The position numbers and the translations under genes are program-made. A stretch of 64,000 nt of DNA from Voacanga thouarsii (Eukaryota; Streptophyta; Magnoliopsida; Gentianales; Apocynaceae), in the NCBI GenBank assembly GCA_026120185.1, contig JANUWF010001176.1:5775501-5839500 (forward strand), given 5' to 3'. The notes below the pieces were generated by a model. It ran no database searches. It was not told where the DNA came from and saw only the letters and a list, made by a program, of their open reading frames with translations. Shown here piece after piece: positions 34,782 through 47,256 of this stretch; the stretch's first letter is position 1; each line of letters opens with the position of its first letter.

Positions 34782-36312
34782 AATGCCCTAAATAATTTGT
34801 ATTTATCGTATAGTGTTTTTAATAATATGAGCATTTATTTTCATGAATAGTATAGTTTGTTTTATATTCATCAAGTACGTGACTTGGTAGTAAAATCATT
34901 TAACAAGTAGAATGACTACTCCTAAAATCTCCCTACTCAATTATTATTAGTGGAACAAAAATAAATAAATATAAGTATATTTACAACTTTATGGCTATGT
35001 TTTACTAATCATAGATATATAGGATATCGAGTCAAAATATAAATAAATATTAGAGAACATTATATTAGACATGACCTACTATAAGAGTACTTTATGGGAC
35101 ATGTTATAAATACATCTCTTCCAAATAGTGATAATATAAGTCAATTAGATCTGAATTCATCATAGTTTCCTACTTGATGATTTCTATATCTTGACATGGT
35201 CTTAAATTATTTATAACAAAATGATTAAATAAGATTACTATTGGATATGGAATAAGTTAGGGAGAGGAATGTGAATGATAGTAAAGAAATTTGTTCCTCT
35301 CATTCTTGAAAGAGATATACATGGGTCCCTTGATAAGTTAAACTATTAAAATGTATTGTCATACTCAGATATATCAATTAAAGAGATTGGTATTATTTGT
35401 TTGAACGGTTTATTTAAAGATTAAGAAATAGTTAATTGAGCTTACTAAGGATGACATGATCTATATCTTATACTTAATTGGGATATCTGTAACAAAAAAA
35501 TGACTAACTATCATATTGTGGAATGGTTCTTTTAGATTATTAATCTTCATTTTAACTTGAGTAGTTAAAATGCTTTGTTAAAAACTACTTATAACTTATG
35601 AGCCATGTAATTGTGATTTAGGTACATTACCAGTGTTAAATGAATATATAAGGTCACACATTAAATGAACATATTAGGTTATTTTTCTTGTGATCGGGTT
35701 TGATGTATTTAAAAAATGTCTAGGTTCATCGAACCTAAAAAAATGCCCAAATTTAATAAGTCTAAAAATGTTTCCACTTTTGATGTATCTAGAGGACGTC
35801 CAGATTATTAAAATTTGACTTAGTAAATTTATTAGTAAAATTACCAAGAAAATTTTAGAATTTTATCGTATTTTTTTCAACTTTAATTTGATCTTAAAAT
35901 AAGATGTGATAAGATATTTTGAAAGGTGGACTCTTAGACGTTTTGGTTTTTATTAGGTTAAATACCAACCCTCACTATCTATTGAGAATGCTTCCTCATA
36001 TAACTTCGTTCTTTAGAAATTCAGAAAGTTTTGAACCTCATAAGAAACCCTAGGTGCTAGCACTCCTGGGTTTTTGAATTCCATTCGTCATGTGAAACTA
36101 TAGAAGGCTTTCGTTGTTACAGCATTTGGTGATAGTTCGTCTGGTGATTGGTCGTTAAACAAATACTCCGCTCAAACTCACAAGCAGAAGTTAAAGTTTC
36201 AAATTATACTGAGGTATGACTTCGAATCCTTAGTTAATTTAATCGTTTAATTTGGATCCTATAAAGGAATTTGATGATATTTTCCATGTTTTGGAGTCCT
36301 TGGATACCAACA

Positions 36313-37173
36313 TTTTGGCAGTAGGGCTAACAAATAAGTAAATTCCACAACTCTTTCTAGAATCTCTTAAGGACCTGCAAATCACAGACTTAACTTTCCA
36401 CTTTTTTCCAAACCTCATTACTCCTTTAGTAGGAGAAAATTCGAAGATATACATTTTCTCTCACTTTAAACTCTAATGATCATTTTTTGTTGTCTGCCTA
36501 ACTTTTTTGTCTATCCTATACTGTTTTGATTTGCTCAAGAGTCAGTAACAGTTTCTCTAAAGTGATTTGTATCAATTTTGGTCTAGTAATTATCTTCTCT
36601 CTCATATTATCCCAATATACTAGTGATCTACACTTCCTCCCATGTAATGCCTTACATAGGCCATCCTAATACTTGCTTGGTAATTGTTATTATAGGAAAG
36701 ATCCATCAATATCAAATGGTCAACCCAACTACCCTTAAAGTCCATTATCTATTCCCACAACATATCTTCTAATATTTGAATGGCATATTCAGACTGCCCA
36801 TCAATTTGTGGGTGAAATGAAATACTAAGAGCCACTATGGTACCTATAGCCTCATAAAACTCTTCCAGAATCATGAAACATACTATGAATCCTTATCATA
36901 TACAATATTAACTAATATGTCATGTAACTGCACTATTTCCTCCATGTACGTCTTTACCAACTCATTTATAGTTGTTATGGCTTTTATCACAAGAAATACA
37001 CAGATTTAGTCAGTCTATCCACAACTACCCAAATAGTATCTTTATCCAACTTTGACCAATAACAAAATATAATCCAATAACAAAATCTATGGTAATATTT
37101 CCCCATTTCCACATAGGTATTTCTAAGGGTTTTAGCAATTCCTCAGGTCATTAATGTTCAGTCTTCACTTGTT
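36313..37173 (-). pseudogene. Gypsy integrase core and C-terminal strand
   Basis: Reading the minus strand from 37173: QVKTEH, then PEELLKPLEIPMWKWGNITIDF with the first catalytic Asp, and DTIWVVVDRLTKS. Further on it reads SISFHPQIDGQSEYAIQILEDML, which keeps the catalytic Glu of GQSE(R/Y), followed by NNNYQASI. The C-terminal strand FSPTKGVMRFGKKWK lies near 36400-36440. Many stops and shifts are present. Across 37179-43241 the frame joins the zinc-finger part. Confidence 0.85.
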
Positions 37174-37178
37174 AACAT
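37174..37178. repeat. Target-site duplication of LTR 37179-43241 (left copy)
   Basis: On the minus strand the left copy is ATGTT and the right copy (43242-43246) is ATATC. Each is one C-to-T-type transition away from ATGTC, which would encode the expected integrase Cys. Confidence 0.65.
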
Positions 37179-40099
37179 TGTAACACCCCACTACCTAGGC
37201 CCAACAGGGCTAGGGATGTCGCTCCATCTAAAGGATAAGGGGTCTTTATAACTAGGTCATACAAAAAAATAATAATAATAAAACAAGACTTTAAAATTAA
37301 AACTTATTACAACCCAAAAATTCAAGAACAAATCCAAAATAAATTGTTCACTATCATCATCTCTCAAAGCAACATATAAACTAAACAACAAAGAGTCTTC
37401 AAGCAAGCAACATTCTAGCAACTCATCCCTACAGCAAGATCTACCTAAAACATAGTATAAAAGGTGATGAGATAAAAATCTCAATAAGTCCGTGTGTGCT
37501 TTAAGTGTTCAGGTAAAACAGTTCGTGTATACAAATTGTAAAAACTTCATAAGAAAAAGTACTGGCAAGCATTAGACAATGTTAAAAATAATGAGTAGCG
37601 TTTTGCTTTTCCAACCATACATGGGCACAATAAAATCAACCACTCAAAAGGGCAACCATGGGTTACTACACTTTGGGCCCCATAACCATACAACGGTTAA
37701 AATGCTACACTTTATGCAGACTGACAAAAGGTAGGTGTACGACTTACCGGGTAAGATACTCCTCCTTCTCTACACCCAAACATGCCGGTTGTCCACTCCA
37801 GAAACACACAGTCCACATGACTAAAACTTACTAGCTCGGACCGGCATGACTAAGTAGTACTGTCGCTTCTCCAAGTTGAGTTCATCTTCTGAAGATGACC
37901 TCCTGCTAGAAGACTCGCTCTTGCTCTTCAAAACTAGTACTATTAGCCTACCCTTATTGAGTACTCAACGTTGATTGTCCCACTTGGGAGAAAACTAATA
38001 AAACATTGCTTTATTTGGAAATAGTAATTAAGGGTTTCTAAAGTTCGTGTCAAAGTTGGTTTTAGAAAGAGTTTGGTGTTTGAGCAAAACTGCTTGTTGA
38101 TTTTCAAATAATTTGCTTGATTGAAACAAGAAAAGAAATAGTCCTTAATTGCCTTTACCAAAATGAGTGTTCATACACTTCGTGTTTAGCTTGCCATAGT
38201 AACCTTTTGTCATCAAATAAGTTTTATGCAGGAGCTTACTTGATCCTTTGCTCGAGCTAAATCAAAGATCTTCCAAAGCTGACCTAACCCGGCCTGGGTA
38301 AACACAAGTCATAATTAAACTTAAGCCAAATTTGCTTCCATAAATAATCCTAATTCAACTTATTATGATCATGGCCCTAATGTCCTAAGCTTAAAGGCTA
38401 GATTATAAAGTTTTTATTAAAAAAATAATAATAAGTTTAGCTTGATAATAAAATAATTAGAGGTTGTAAACTAATTACTAAAAGGTTATAGGTTCAAATA
38501 TAAATCTTTGTTATTAATAAACTAGGATTTATTTGATGAAGGATCCTAAGTCCTAGATGATATTATTAAAATTAATAATAAACTATTACTAATATCTTAA
38601 TTAATAATTAATAGTTAGAAAATAACTAACAAATGAAATTAATAATAAGTAAATTTTAATAAATCTTGATCAAAAGATAATAAATAGATTTCAATAGTAT
38701 TTATGAATATATGACCTACTAGATCAATATTTTACCTATTATTATTATTTACATAAAATGCCTTATTTAATATTATTATTATATATAAATATTTATATGC
38801 ATTATTTTTTAACAGAAGATATCATTTATTTGGCTCAATTTTCACTATTTTATTTAATTTTCCAACTCCAAGGCTTCTTAGGGTTTTCGAAATTATTGAG
38901 GGAAAATATACTCTTAATTTTAATTAACGTAATAAAATTGGCTAATTAAAATATCTTAGGATCAACAAGGTCATGATCATAATTCTCCTATTGCTAACAA
39001 TAATCATGAATATAAAATCCAACATCAATCATCAAACCATTCTATTCATGAATAAAGGCTTAAATCCATACCTACTAGCATATGGCTAAATCTCTACTAA
39101 GCATAATCATGTACATGGCTTCAACAAGATACAAGAACATAAAATTCTATTCACCAAAGGTGACATAATATCTATCATTCTTAATCATCCATACTTACTC
39201 ATGACATGAAGAGCATGCAACAAACTACAAAATATCATAATACTCAACCATGACAAAACATCCTCATGCTCCAATCTCAACTCCTTTGTACAAACACATA
39301 CTCAATCTCCAATCATATTCTATCCTTTTCTAATAACATCTAAGAGACATGATTTTTAGAATTGAAAAGAGGGTTAAAGAGAAATACTTGGTTGATGACA
39401 ATCTTGTTGAAGATCCAAGGAGGTCCACATGCGTAGGAGGCTTGAATCGTCCAAGGAAGAAGAAGAGAAACGGTTATGGTTGAAACAACCATTTTGGTCG
39501 AGAGAGAGAGAGAGACAACATTAGTATATTATGTTTAAAGATTAAAGGAATGAAGATTATCAAAATTGTTCTTAGTTACCTTGAGAGAGTTCTTGAATCT
39601 TCAAGAAAAATTCTGGTTTATTATCTGATAGCAGAATTTTGTTTTCAATGTTTGATGTTATAAAATACAGAAATGGCCTCTAGAGGGTGAGTAGACGTGA
39701 TCTGGAGTTTTTGGAAGGGATTGGAGAGGTTTGGAGTGGTCTTAGGCTTGGAGGATGGCGGTGTGTGTTCTTGGTGTTCTTGGAGAAATAGAGAGAAAGT
39801 TGGACGAATTTTGCTGAAAGATGTTGGCCGAATGGTTAGGGGATTCTTGTGATTGAATTTTCAAATTAGGGAGAAGAGGAAAATCTAATCATTTGAATTT
39901 CAAAAGGAGTAATTCATGGAGTGAATTAAGGTAGAAGATATGGCCGACTGGATTTTGCTGAGGTTTTGCTGAGATGAATGAGGTTTGAAGAAGCTATAGG
40001 GTGGCCGAAATTCTAAGTGTAAGGGTGGGAGAATTTCTGGTTATTTGAAGCTTAATTCATGGAAGTTTTCATGGAGCAATTTGCTGAAACTTTGAATTC

Positions 40100-41440
40100 T
40101 TTTTTTTTTTTATCGCAATGTAAAAGGATTAATATTGATCAAAAAAAATATTTACATGAATGTTTACTAGTTTATAGTCAAGAAGACTATTAACTAGCAG
40201 AGATGAAGACCATCCTCAAAACTACTCAGAACATTAGTGTACAATGTAAAAACAACAGTGTACACATGTTTTTTGATTTTTTTTCGAAATATTTAACGGT
40301 TGGCAAATAGTCCCCTCAAATAACGCTTTATTATGAGCAGTCCATATGTAATAAAATGTGGCAGCCATAGCAGTAGCCTTCGCTTTAGCCATCCAGGAGG
40401 AGCCACGGTTGGAACGTTTGTACCACCTAAGACAAGAGGCAGCCGTATCCAATGCTTGTGGCAAGCCCAGCCACAGACGAATTTCCCTCCAGATAGATGC
40501 TGAAACAGCACACTTGAAAAATAAAGGATTAGTCGTCTCCATATGTGCATTACAAAGAGGGCAAGATAAATCATCCAAGCGGAACACAAGTGCATCTTTT
40601 ATCTTCAAACGTCCCCTAGCACACAGCCATACCATGAAAGAGTGTTTGGGAGTAAGCCCCTCCTTCCAGATAGTTTTTGCCCAGAAAACCCTCGAGGAAG
40701 GCCCCTGGAGGTAGTCATAAGCCAAGGAGGTGAAGGATGTGCTAGATGTTGCCCATATATGGAGAAGAACAAAAGCAGAGAGCGAGCCATTTTGCCTGTC
40801 AAGTATCAAGTCCCGAATTGCTAGGACTTTACGAAATAGAGGAGAATGCTCCCTGTGGTGTTTAATCTCCCAAATAGATCTACCCTTTATGTAGTAGTGG
40901 CCTAACCATTGAACCCACAAGGATTGTTTCTCAGATTGTATGTCCCAAATGATTCTTGTTAAAAGTGCCGCATTCCAAGTCTGTAGATGATGTAAACCAA
41001 GTCCACCTACATGATTAGGTAAGCAGATATCCTTCTAGGAAACCAACGCCTTTTTTGAGTTCCATAGGAAATCCCGAGCCATCCTATCCAACTGCGAAAT
41101 CATTGTAACCGGAGTGGGGAGAGTGGATAACCAGAAACATTCAACTCCCTAAAGGACCGTTTGGATCAAAAGTAGGTGGCCAGCATAAGACAGTGAACGA
41201 GCATGACAACGCCCAATATAGAGCCAATTCTGTCCAGCAAAGGTCCATAGAGAGATAGCCGGACTTTACCATGCATGATCGGTAGTCCCAGGTACCGAAA
41301 AGGGAATTCCCTAATGGGTATACCAGTATCAACTAGAAGACCTTCCTGATCAGTGCTACAAATACCAGCCATAAAGATATTAGACTTTGTGACGCGATTA
41401 AGGAATTTTTCTTGTCTAGCAGAATCCTCAAACAGATCAA
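40100..41440 (-). pseudogene. LINE (L1-type) 3' portion: RT C-terminus and zf-RVT region with poly-A tail
   Basis: The poly-T at 40100-40111 is the poly-A tail on the minus strand. The frame at 41166-41400 reads KSNIFMAGI and FPFRYLGLPI, the standard L1 RT end. After frame breaks the frame at 40234-40920 covers the reverse-transcriptase zinc-binding region, with HSFMVWLCARGRLKIKD (about residues 93-109) and CPLCNAHMETTNPLFFKC (about residues 120-137). This is a C-X2-C-X7-H/N-type cluster, found at the C-terminus of plant L1 ORF2. A 687-nt open frame remains, so the insertion is not among the oldest here. Confidence 0.87.
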
Positions 41441-42095
41441 CCATTTTGTGATCATTTTTGTTCCTAAGTCTGCACATGTGGAAAGAGTGGGGGACTTTAG
41501 ACCAATTTCTTGTTGTAACGTTGTGTACAAGATTATCTTAAAAATATTGGCAGACAGGCTCAAACTTGTTCTTCCTCATCTAGTGGACATCTCACAAACG
41601 GCTTTCATTAAGAACAGACTCATGGCTAACAACATCCTACTTGTTCAGGAGCTTTTACGTACATATGGGAGGACAAGAGTTTCCCCCCGCTGTATGGTCA
41701 AGGTGGACCTTAGGAAGGCATATGATTCAGTAAACTGGGATTTTTTACTGAAATTACTTACTGAATTGGGTTTCCCACAGCTATTCATGGGTTGGATTCA
41801 ACAATGTGCCACCACTACCTCTTTCTCTGTTACTATTAATAGGACAGTGCACGGGTTCTTTAAGGGAAAAAAAGGTCTTCGACAGGGTGATCCTATCTTT
41901 CCACTCTTGTTTGTCATATGCTTGGAATATTTCTCTCGAATGGTCAAAGTGCGTACACTTGGTACTTTGTTCCACTATCATCCCAAGTGTGAGGGATTAA
42001 GGATTACCCACCTTTCTTTTGCTGATGATCTCATGCTGTTTGCTAGAGGGGATCGTCCCTCCGTTCTCATTCTCTTGGACTGCCTGGACGACTAA
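41441..42095 (+). pseudogene. LINE (L1-type) RT palm, inverted 5' portion
   Basis: The plus strand carries an unbroken L1 RT segment: DFRPISCCNVVYKIILKILA, QTAFIKNR, VKVDLRKAYDSVNWDFL (first catalytic Asp), GLRQGDPIFPLLF and LSFADDLMLFA (the F-A-D-D catalytic box). It ends LLDCLDD at 42095. In an intact L1 the next residues lead to KSNIFMAGI, which is found on the opposite strand starting near 41400. The two halves are therefore adjoining parts of one element with the 5' half inverted. The RT core residues look intact, but the protein is split. Confidence 0.9.
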
Positions 42096-42943
42096 GGTTG
42101 GTTTCACAGAAAATTGAAGTGAGTTTCAGACAAGGTTTGAAGAGGGAGCAAGACCGGAATTTTTGGTTGTTCATTCGAATGGTTTACTAGAATTTTTGTG
42201 CAATTTTTTCTGCAATATTCCAGCAGACTTGCAGTGAGTTTAAAGAGGTATTAGAGGGTTCTTTAAGGCTGGTTTCCAGCCTTCTTTATGGTGGAAAGAC
42301 AAAGGTGAATTAATGGTTTGAAGGCTAGAAGAAATAGCTTGGTTTTTGGCCTGCTAAGCTGCGAAATTGTCCAGGATTTTTTTCCTGGTTTGCACAGCTT
42401 TGTGCAGTCCGATTTTTGGCCAAGGATTCAGTCTTCAAGTTGAACAAGTTGGCTATTTTTCTGGCAGTATTTGAGTGAGAAAAATGGTTGAAGTTTTCGA
42501 AAGCTAGACTGACCAAGAAGTTGGAAAATTTTCAGATTGCTACCATGAAGAAGATGAATACTTATTGAGTGAAATTTGAAGATTCAACCATGGAGATTAA
42601 TTCTCTTGAGAACCTTCTTTAACTCCTTCCCCATTTTCAGCCAATACTCTATCCTCTAAGAGTCATTTTCGAAATTCTAAGGCTAATAAACCTTGCTGAA
42701 TTTTCTGAAAATAAAAATGGCTTTGGATAAATTAAACAACTTAATTGATAAAGAATTAAGGTAAGCTAGAGAGTAGAAGGACATGAATCCTTTAAGAATT
42801 CTTCTAAGGCACAAGAATAGGACTAGAACATTCCCTTCATGTCTTTCCTAGGACAACACTCCTACTTCTACTTATGGGATACAAAGGCCGAAAAATCCAA
42901 TCCTTAAACAAAATAAAATTATTCATGCTAAATCTTAAATGAT

Positions 42944-42998
42944 GAGATTTGAACTCAAGACCTTAAGGATTAATTCCAAAGCTCTAACCACTAAACCA
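42944..42998 (-). other. tRNA-like (A-box/B-box) segment inside LTR 37179-43241
   Basis: On the minus strand TGGTTTAGTGG (42988-42998) and TGAGTTCAAATCTC (42944-42957) match the copy at 13936-13996 almost base for base. Confidence 0.6.
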
Positions 42999-43241
42999 CA
43001 ACAACTCTTTTCTTATTCTCTCCCAAATACTCTTCCTATTTAATCTTCAAGCTATCTCCCTATTTTTTACTTCAAGCAAAATTACCACTTTACCCTTCAA
43101 TAAATACAACTAAACCTTCTAGACTATAAATCACAATCCTAAAGCACATTAAATCATTCAAAAATATATTTATGCATGCAAGAAAATATAATATGCATCC
43201 CGACCCCCTTACTCTAGGGTTAGTTTTAGTTGGGTTTCACA

Positions 43242-44021
43242 GATATACTAAATACCAAGAAATATATTCTGCTATCTCTCTCTTCATTTCCACAAAAAAT
43301 TTCTCTTTAAATATCTGTACATCTTGGTACCATTAGGATGTATGGACAACTTCAAGTTATGCACTTCTTTTAAAATGACTGCATTTAAACATGGTATGGT
43401 TAGGTACAAACATTCCTTAAAACCTCAAACTCTTATCATCATGAGGTTGGAAGTCTGTTTGCTGATCGTCTTGAACCTCCTTCTTCCTTTTCTCCAAACT
43501 AGCACCCAAGCTTTGTGCAGTCTTTATGCATTCTATTAAGGTTAGGTGCAAAGTCAAAGTTGCTAGATATTCATTTGAAGATCACTGCTACTTCTATTTC
43601 TAATGTTTTGAATTCTAATATCAACTATTTCAATTGAGTGATCATAGCTAAAAGGGTATTGCTCTTTTCACTCAACATATCAACTACCTAATTTACCTTT
43701 CCCAAGTGATACCTAGTTATCAAACCATAGTCCTTAAATAGTTCTAACCACCTTCTCTATCACATATTGAGTTTCTTCTAGATAAATAGCTATTTCAAAC
43801 TCTGGTAGTCCGTAAACACCTCACAAGGCTCCCCATACAAATAATGCCTCCAAATCTTCAAAGTAAAAACTACTGCAGCTTGCTTAGTATCGTATGGGAT
43901 AACTTTGCTTATAAAACTTGAACTGTTTAGATGCATAAGCTATGAACTTTCTATTTTACGTCAGCACACATCCTAAACTACTTTTCGATACATTACTATA
44001 GACTGCAAAACCTCCGGATCC
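43242..44021 (-). pseudogene. Gypsy RNase H and integrase zinc-finger region
   Basis: The minus strand starts EDPEGFAVYSNVSKSSLGCVL, matching the gypsy RNase H N-terminus (D of 'YSDAS' changed to N). It continues YASKQ and [13 protein letters not shown], then LKYLF-like and RRWLELFKDY motifs. Near 43245-43330 it reads MKREIAEYIS, the lead-in to the integrase HHCC finger. Frames shift several times. The piece joins the RT across 44027-49481 and the integrase core across 37179-43241. Confidence 0.85.
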
Positions 44022-44026
44022 TCATA
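44022..44026. repeat. Target-site duplication of LTR 44027-49481 (left copy)
   Basis: TCATA is repeated exactly at 49482-49486. Confidence 0.85.
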
Positions 44027-45264
44027 TATAACACCTCGCATTTCTAGTTGTAGTGGGCTCTGTTTTTGCGAGGTGTCACCGTGTTTAAATTCCTAGATAA
44101 GGGTTCTTTATAATGAAATAAACCTTATAATGGATAAAAACTTTCCATTAAATTTGCATAGCAGTTAGGGAATATTACATATATTTCTATCTCAAAATAT
44201 ATAAAATAAGTCCATTTACAGTCTGTACCTAGTAAAGTCACAAAAACTTTCGCTAAACTGAGCCCAAGGAATGATCCTGGCATCAGTGTCACATATCTCT
44301 AGCTCAGAGTCCTAAGAAATAAGAGAAAATAAAGGAATATGTGAGTTTTTATACTCAATAAGTCCTCTGTGTGCTAGTGTTTTTTCTTAAAAGTTCAACA
44401 TCAAAAAAGGTTTGCATCTTTCCACTAAAGATAACTCTACAACTGAGTAGTGAAAAAACTTTGTTAATGGTTATTTAAAATTCTTGCTCATTTGAAAAAT
44501 ATGAGTTTTTCAATCACATAGGCCCCAATTTCAAGAAAAGCAAGTACTTCTCTCACTAAAAGGATGACTTGCATGCAAAGTTCACAAGGCTTCACCTTCG
44601 GTTATTGTACTCCCATACTCAACTGAATCATGCTAGAATAATGAGTGACATATGCACATCACCTAGAACTTAGGGATCTGTTACTTGCCATCGTAAGCTC
44701 AAAATTTCCAATCCTAACGTTAATCACCATCGAGGTAGCAAGGGATTGAACACACCGAGCATTCCCAGCCAGTATCATGTGAACAACCTAAAGATCAATT
44801 TTTAGGCATTAAATGGCTAGCCAGGAGCAGTTAATCCTAATGCCCTATCGCCCTGTTCGGAGTAAGATGAATCTCAGCACTGATCAGATTACTTCGGGCC
44901 ATATTCACTAGCTTAGTACAGTCGTCACAACCTTCGCTAAATATTCACCATCTTCACTGGTTCATTAGACCAGTCCAATATCATAACTTCAAGAGGGAAT
45001 ATCAAAAAAATATTTTATGGGGCCAAAATATCATTTTTCAAAATTTTACCATTTTCCAAGTATCCATTCTCAAAGCTCATAAAGCAAAAAAGGTCACAAG
45101 CCTTTCAACCATCATATGACATGCTTTGAAATGTAATTGAGAGAAAATGTGCTCATGTATTGCTGTAAGAATGTTTTTCTCCACCAAAATATATTATTTG
45201 TGAGGGCATATGATTTCACAAAATACCTATTTTTTTTATGAATAGGTTTAGAACCCATATAGTC

Positions 45265-45269
45265 ATACT
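45265..45269. repeat. Target-site duplication of copia solo LTR (left copy)
   Basis: ATACT is repeated exactly at 47257-47261. Confidence 0.85.
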
Positions 45270-47256
45270 TGAAGGAATTGATAGAAATAAAGAGCATGCT
45301 TCGGTGGAACAAAAATGGAAGAAATAAATAAAAACAGAGCATGGCAGCAGCATGGAGGGATTAAAATCATACATCTTGGAGCCTTAAACCTTGAAGATTG
45401 AAGAATAATGGTTTGAAGCTCAAAAACAGCTTCCTTCTCCTCCGTGAGATGAAGCTTCCGGTTCCAATTGTCAACTTCTCCTTCTCCGGTGAATGCTTGG
45501 CTTTTCAATTCTCAAAATATTACCCTACCTAATCAAACGTTGGTGAGCACAAAAAATTGGGATGAGAAAAGCCTCTCGGTTTTTTTTCTCTTCAACTCTC
45601 GGTTGGCTTTTGAAGCTTTGGCTTCATATATGAACCAAACCCAGAAGCCAGAAAATCAAGAGTCACAGGGAGAGAATTTTTATTTTTATTTCATTTTATT
45701 TTTTCACACAGAAAGCCAAGAGTCATGAAACCAAAAAATAATTATTTTGATAAAAATAATATTCCCGAAATTTAATATTTCAAACACCTGAATATTATTA
45801 ACAAAATAAATATTGGCTTCTCCTTAAACTCTTCTGAACTGTGTCCGAAAAAATCCTATGGTCCAGGCTATTGGGCAAAAATAATATTTATTATTTTTCT
45901 TAGACCCGAAAAGTCCAAAATAATAAACATTAATTATTTTTCTTGGAATTAAATAAATAATCCAATAAATAATTAATGTGCCCAAATGAACCAAAAAATA
46001 ATTAAACTTTAATTATTTATTTCTTGAAATAAATAACCCAATAAATAATTAATGTATTAATTATTTTCCTATAGTTTAAGTCTTGGTTAATTTTCTAATT
46101 ATTCTAACTAGACCTCAACCCTAAATAATTAATTAACCAATTAAACCAGATAATAAATTTCTCTCCATTTATTTTATTCAAATCTAATAATAAATTAGAC
46201 TTCCTGAATAAAATAAAATCTTCTCAACTGAGATCAATTTCTCAATCCAAAAATTAATTAGGACTTACGAGCTATTCCGAGGATCAAAAAAACACATCGT
46301 CTTGGCTACTAAAATGACCAAAATACCCCTGCTATATAAATAGATGTATTTTGCATTTTAAATATATCATAATATCACTATAAGGATATATTGACCCCAA
46401 GGACAATATTACATTAGCAAAGTCTTCGACCTACAGGTAAAATGACCAAAATACCCCTCTACACATCGCCATATATTTAGAGAGGAAGAAGTGTACTAAT
46501 ACCCCTCTAAATAACATCTACCATCCTTAAACTTCTAGTCTAATGATCCACGACTTTCTGGAGTGTTTCCGCTTTCCAAAGGAGCTACCCTAAAGCACAC
46601 ATCCAAGTCATGTTTCACAGGGCCCTGGATATTTAGATCATTCAGACAACCACAAGGGGTGATATAGTGTAGAAATTACTTGTACAAGTCTGTCTTAACT
46701 AACTAGTCACACATATCAACATGCAAGTATATTGGCCCTACGATAGGACCTCAACTATAGCATATTAAAGTACATGCTTCTAGCTTCGTCAGACCACCAA
46801 CTCATACTCAAATCTTAGAGTACTAGTCCACGTTGTAACGGTAGTAGTCTAGGTTTCTACCATATAGTACTTTAAGAAACCATTACTACAGGTCATATTC
46901 TACGTATTCGAAATACGCTCATGTCATGAAGTGAGTGGATTACTCACTAGTTAAAGGTAAGCCATTCTCCATTTGGAAATCATAACATAATAACCTAAAT
47001 ATGATGAGATTTCCATTCTCATCAATCGGTTAAGAACAAATATTTATGTGTTAAGTAACCTCGTGATCCATACCTTACTGTGAAAGACCTCCATTTACAT
47101 GGACCACTTACTTAAACACATTGAGTCTTTTCCAAACGAAAATTATGCACAAATAAAGTAAATAAATTCACAAACAATTTCTGAAAATAAATTCTTTTAT
47201 TAAAATATTCAATATTTTCATCAGAAACCTAGTCTAAAAGGGCATACATTCCAACA
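45270..47256 (-). mobile_element. Copia solo LTR (same family as 24271-26109)
   Basis: It is 1,987 bp, from TGAAGGAATTG to CATTCCAACA. Its right 1.1 kb aligns with the copia LTRs ('aggacttacgagctattcc', 'ccgactttctggagtgtttc'-like text, 'aagtgagtggattactcact'), while the left part has diverged. Perfect duplications on both sides and no internal sequence show that the two LTRs of a full element recombined. It also fixes the true LTR start as TGTTGGAATG on the minus strand. Confidence 0.87.

Larger units (their letters stand above)
31357..36312. mobile_element. Solo LTR, family B, interrupted 14 bp from its end by another LTR
   Basis: Removing 31371-34781 and one duplication leaves 1,540 bp. 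This begins TGTTGGGGATATG and ends ATACCAACA on the plus strand and is the reverse-complement relative of 8315-9761. It lies in the gypsy integrase between the C-terminal strand (36313-36454) and LSRLYDIFH (31351). Long AT-rich stretches at 34790-36000 belong to it. No coding sequence is seen. Confidence 0.72.
37179..43241 (-). mobile_element. Solo LTR, Tekay/Del type, subfamily A, carrying a LINE
   Basis: It runs from TGTAACACCCCACTACC to GGGTTTCACA. Without the LINE it is about 4.06 kb, close to its sister 13686-18017 (4.33 kb). Shared landmarks are the U5 motif (37215-37224, one base changed), the cacacggacttattgag region near 37490, a GA run near 39499, and the tRNA-like segment at 42944-42998. 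It interrupts the gypsy integrase zinc finger. Confidence 0.83.

Noticed and set aside
40358..40714. A plus-strand 118-codon frame
   Set aside because: It is the antisense shadow of the LINE zinc-binding region, which has clear conserved motifs on the other strand.
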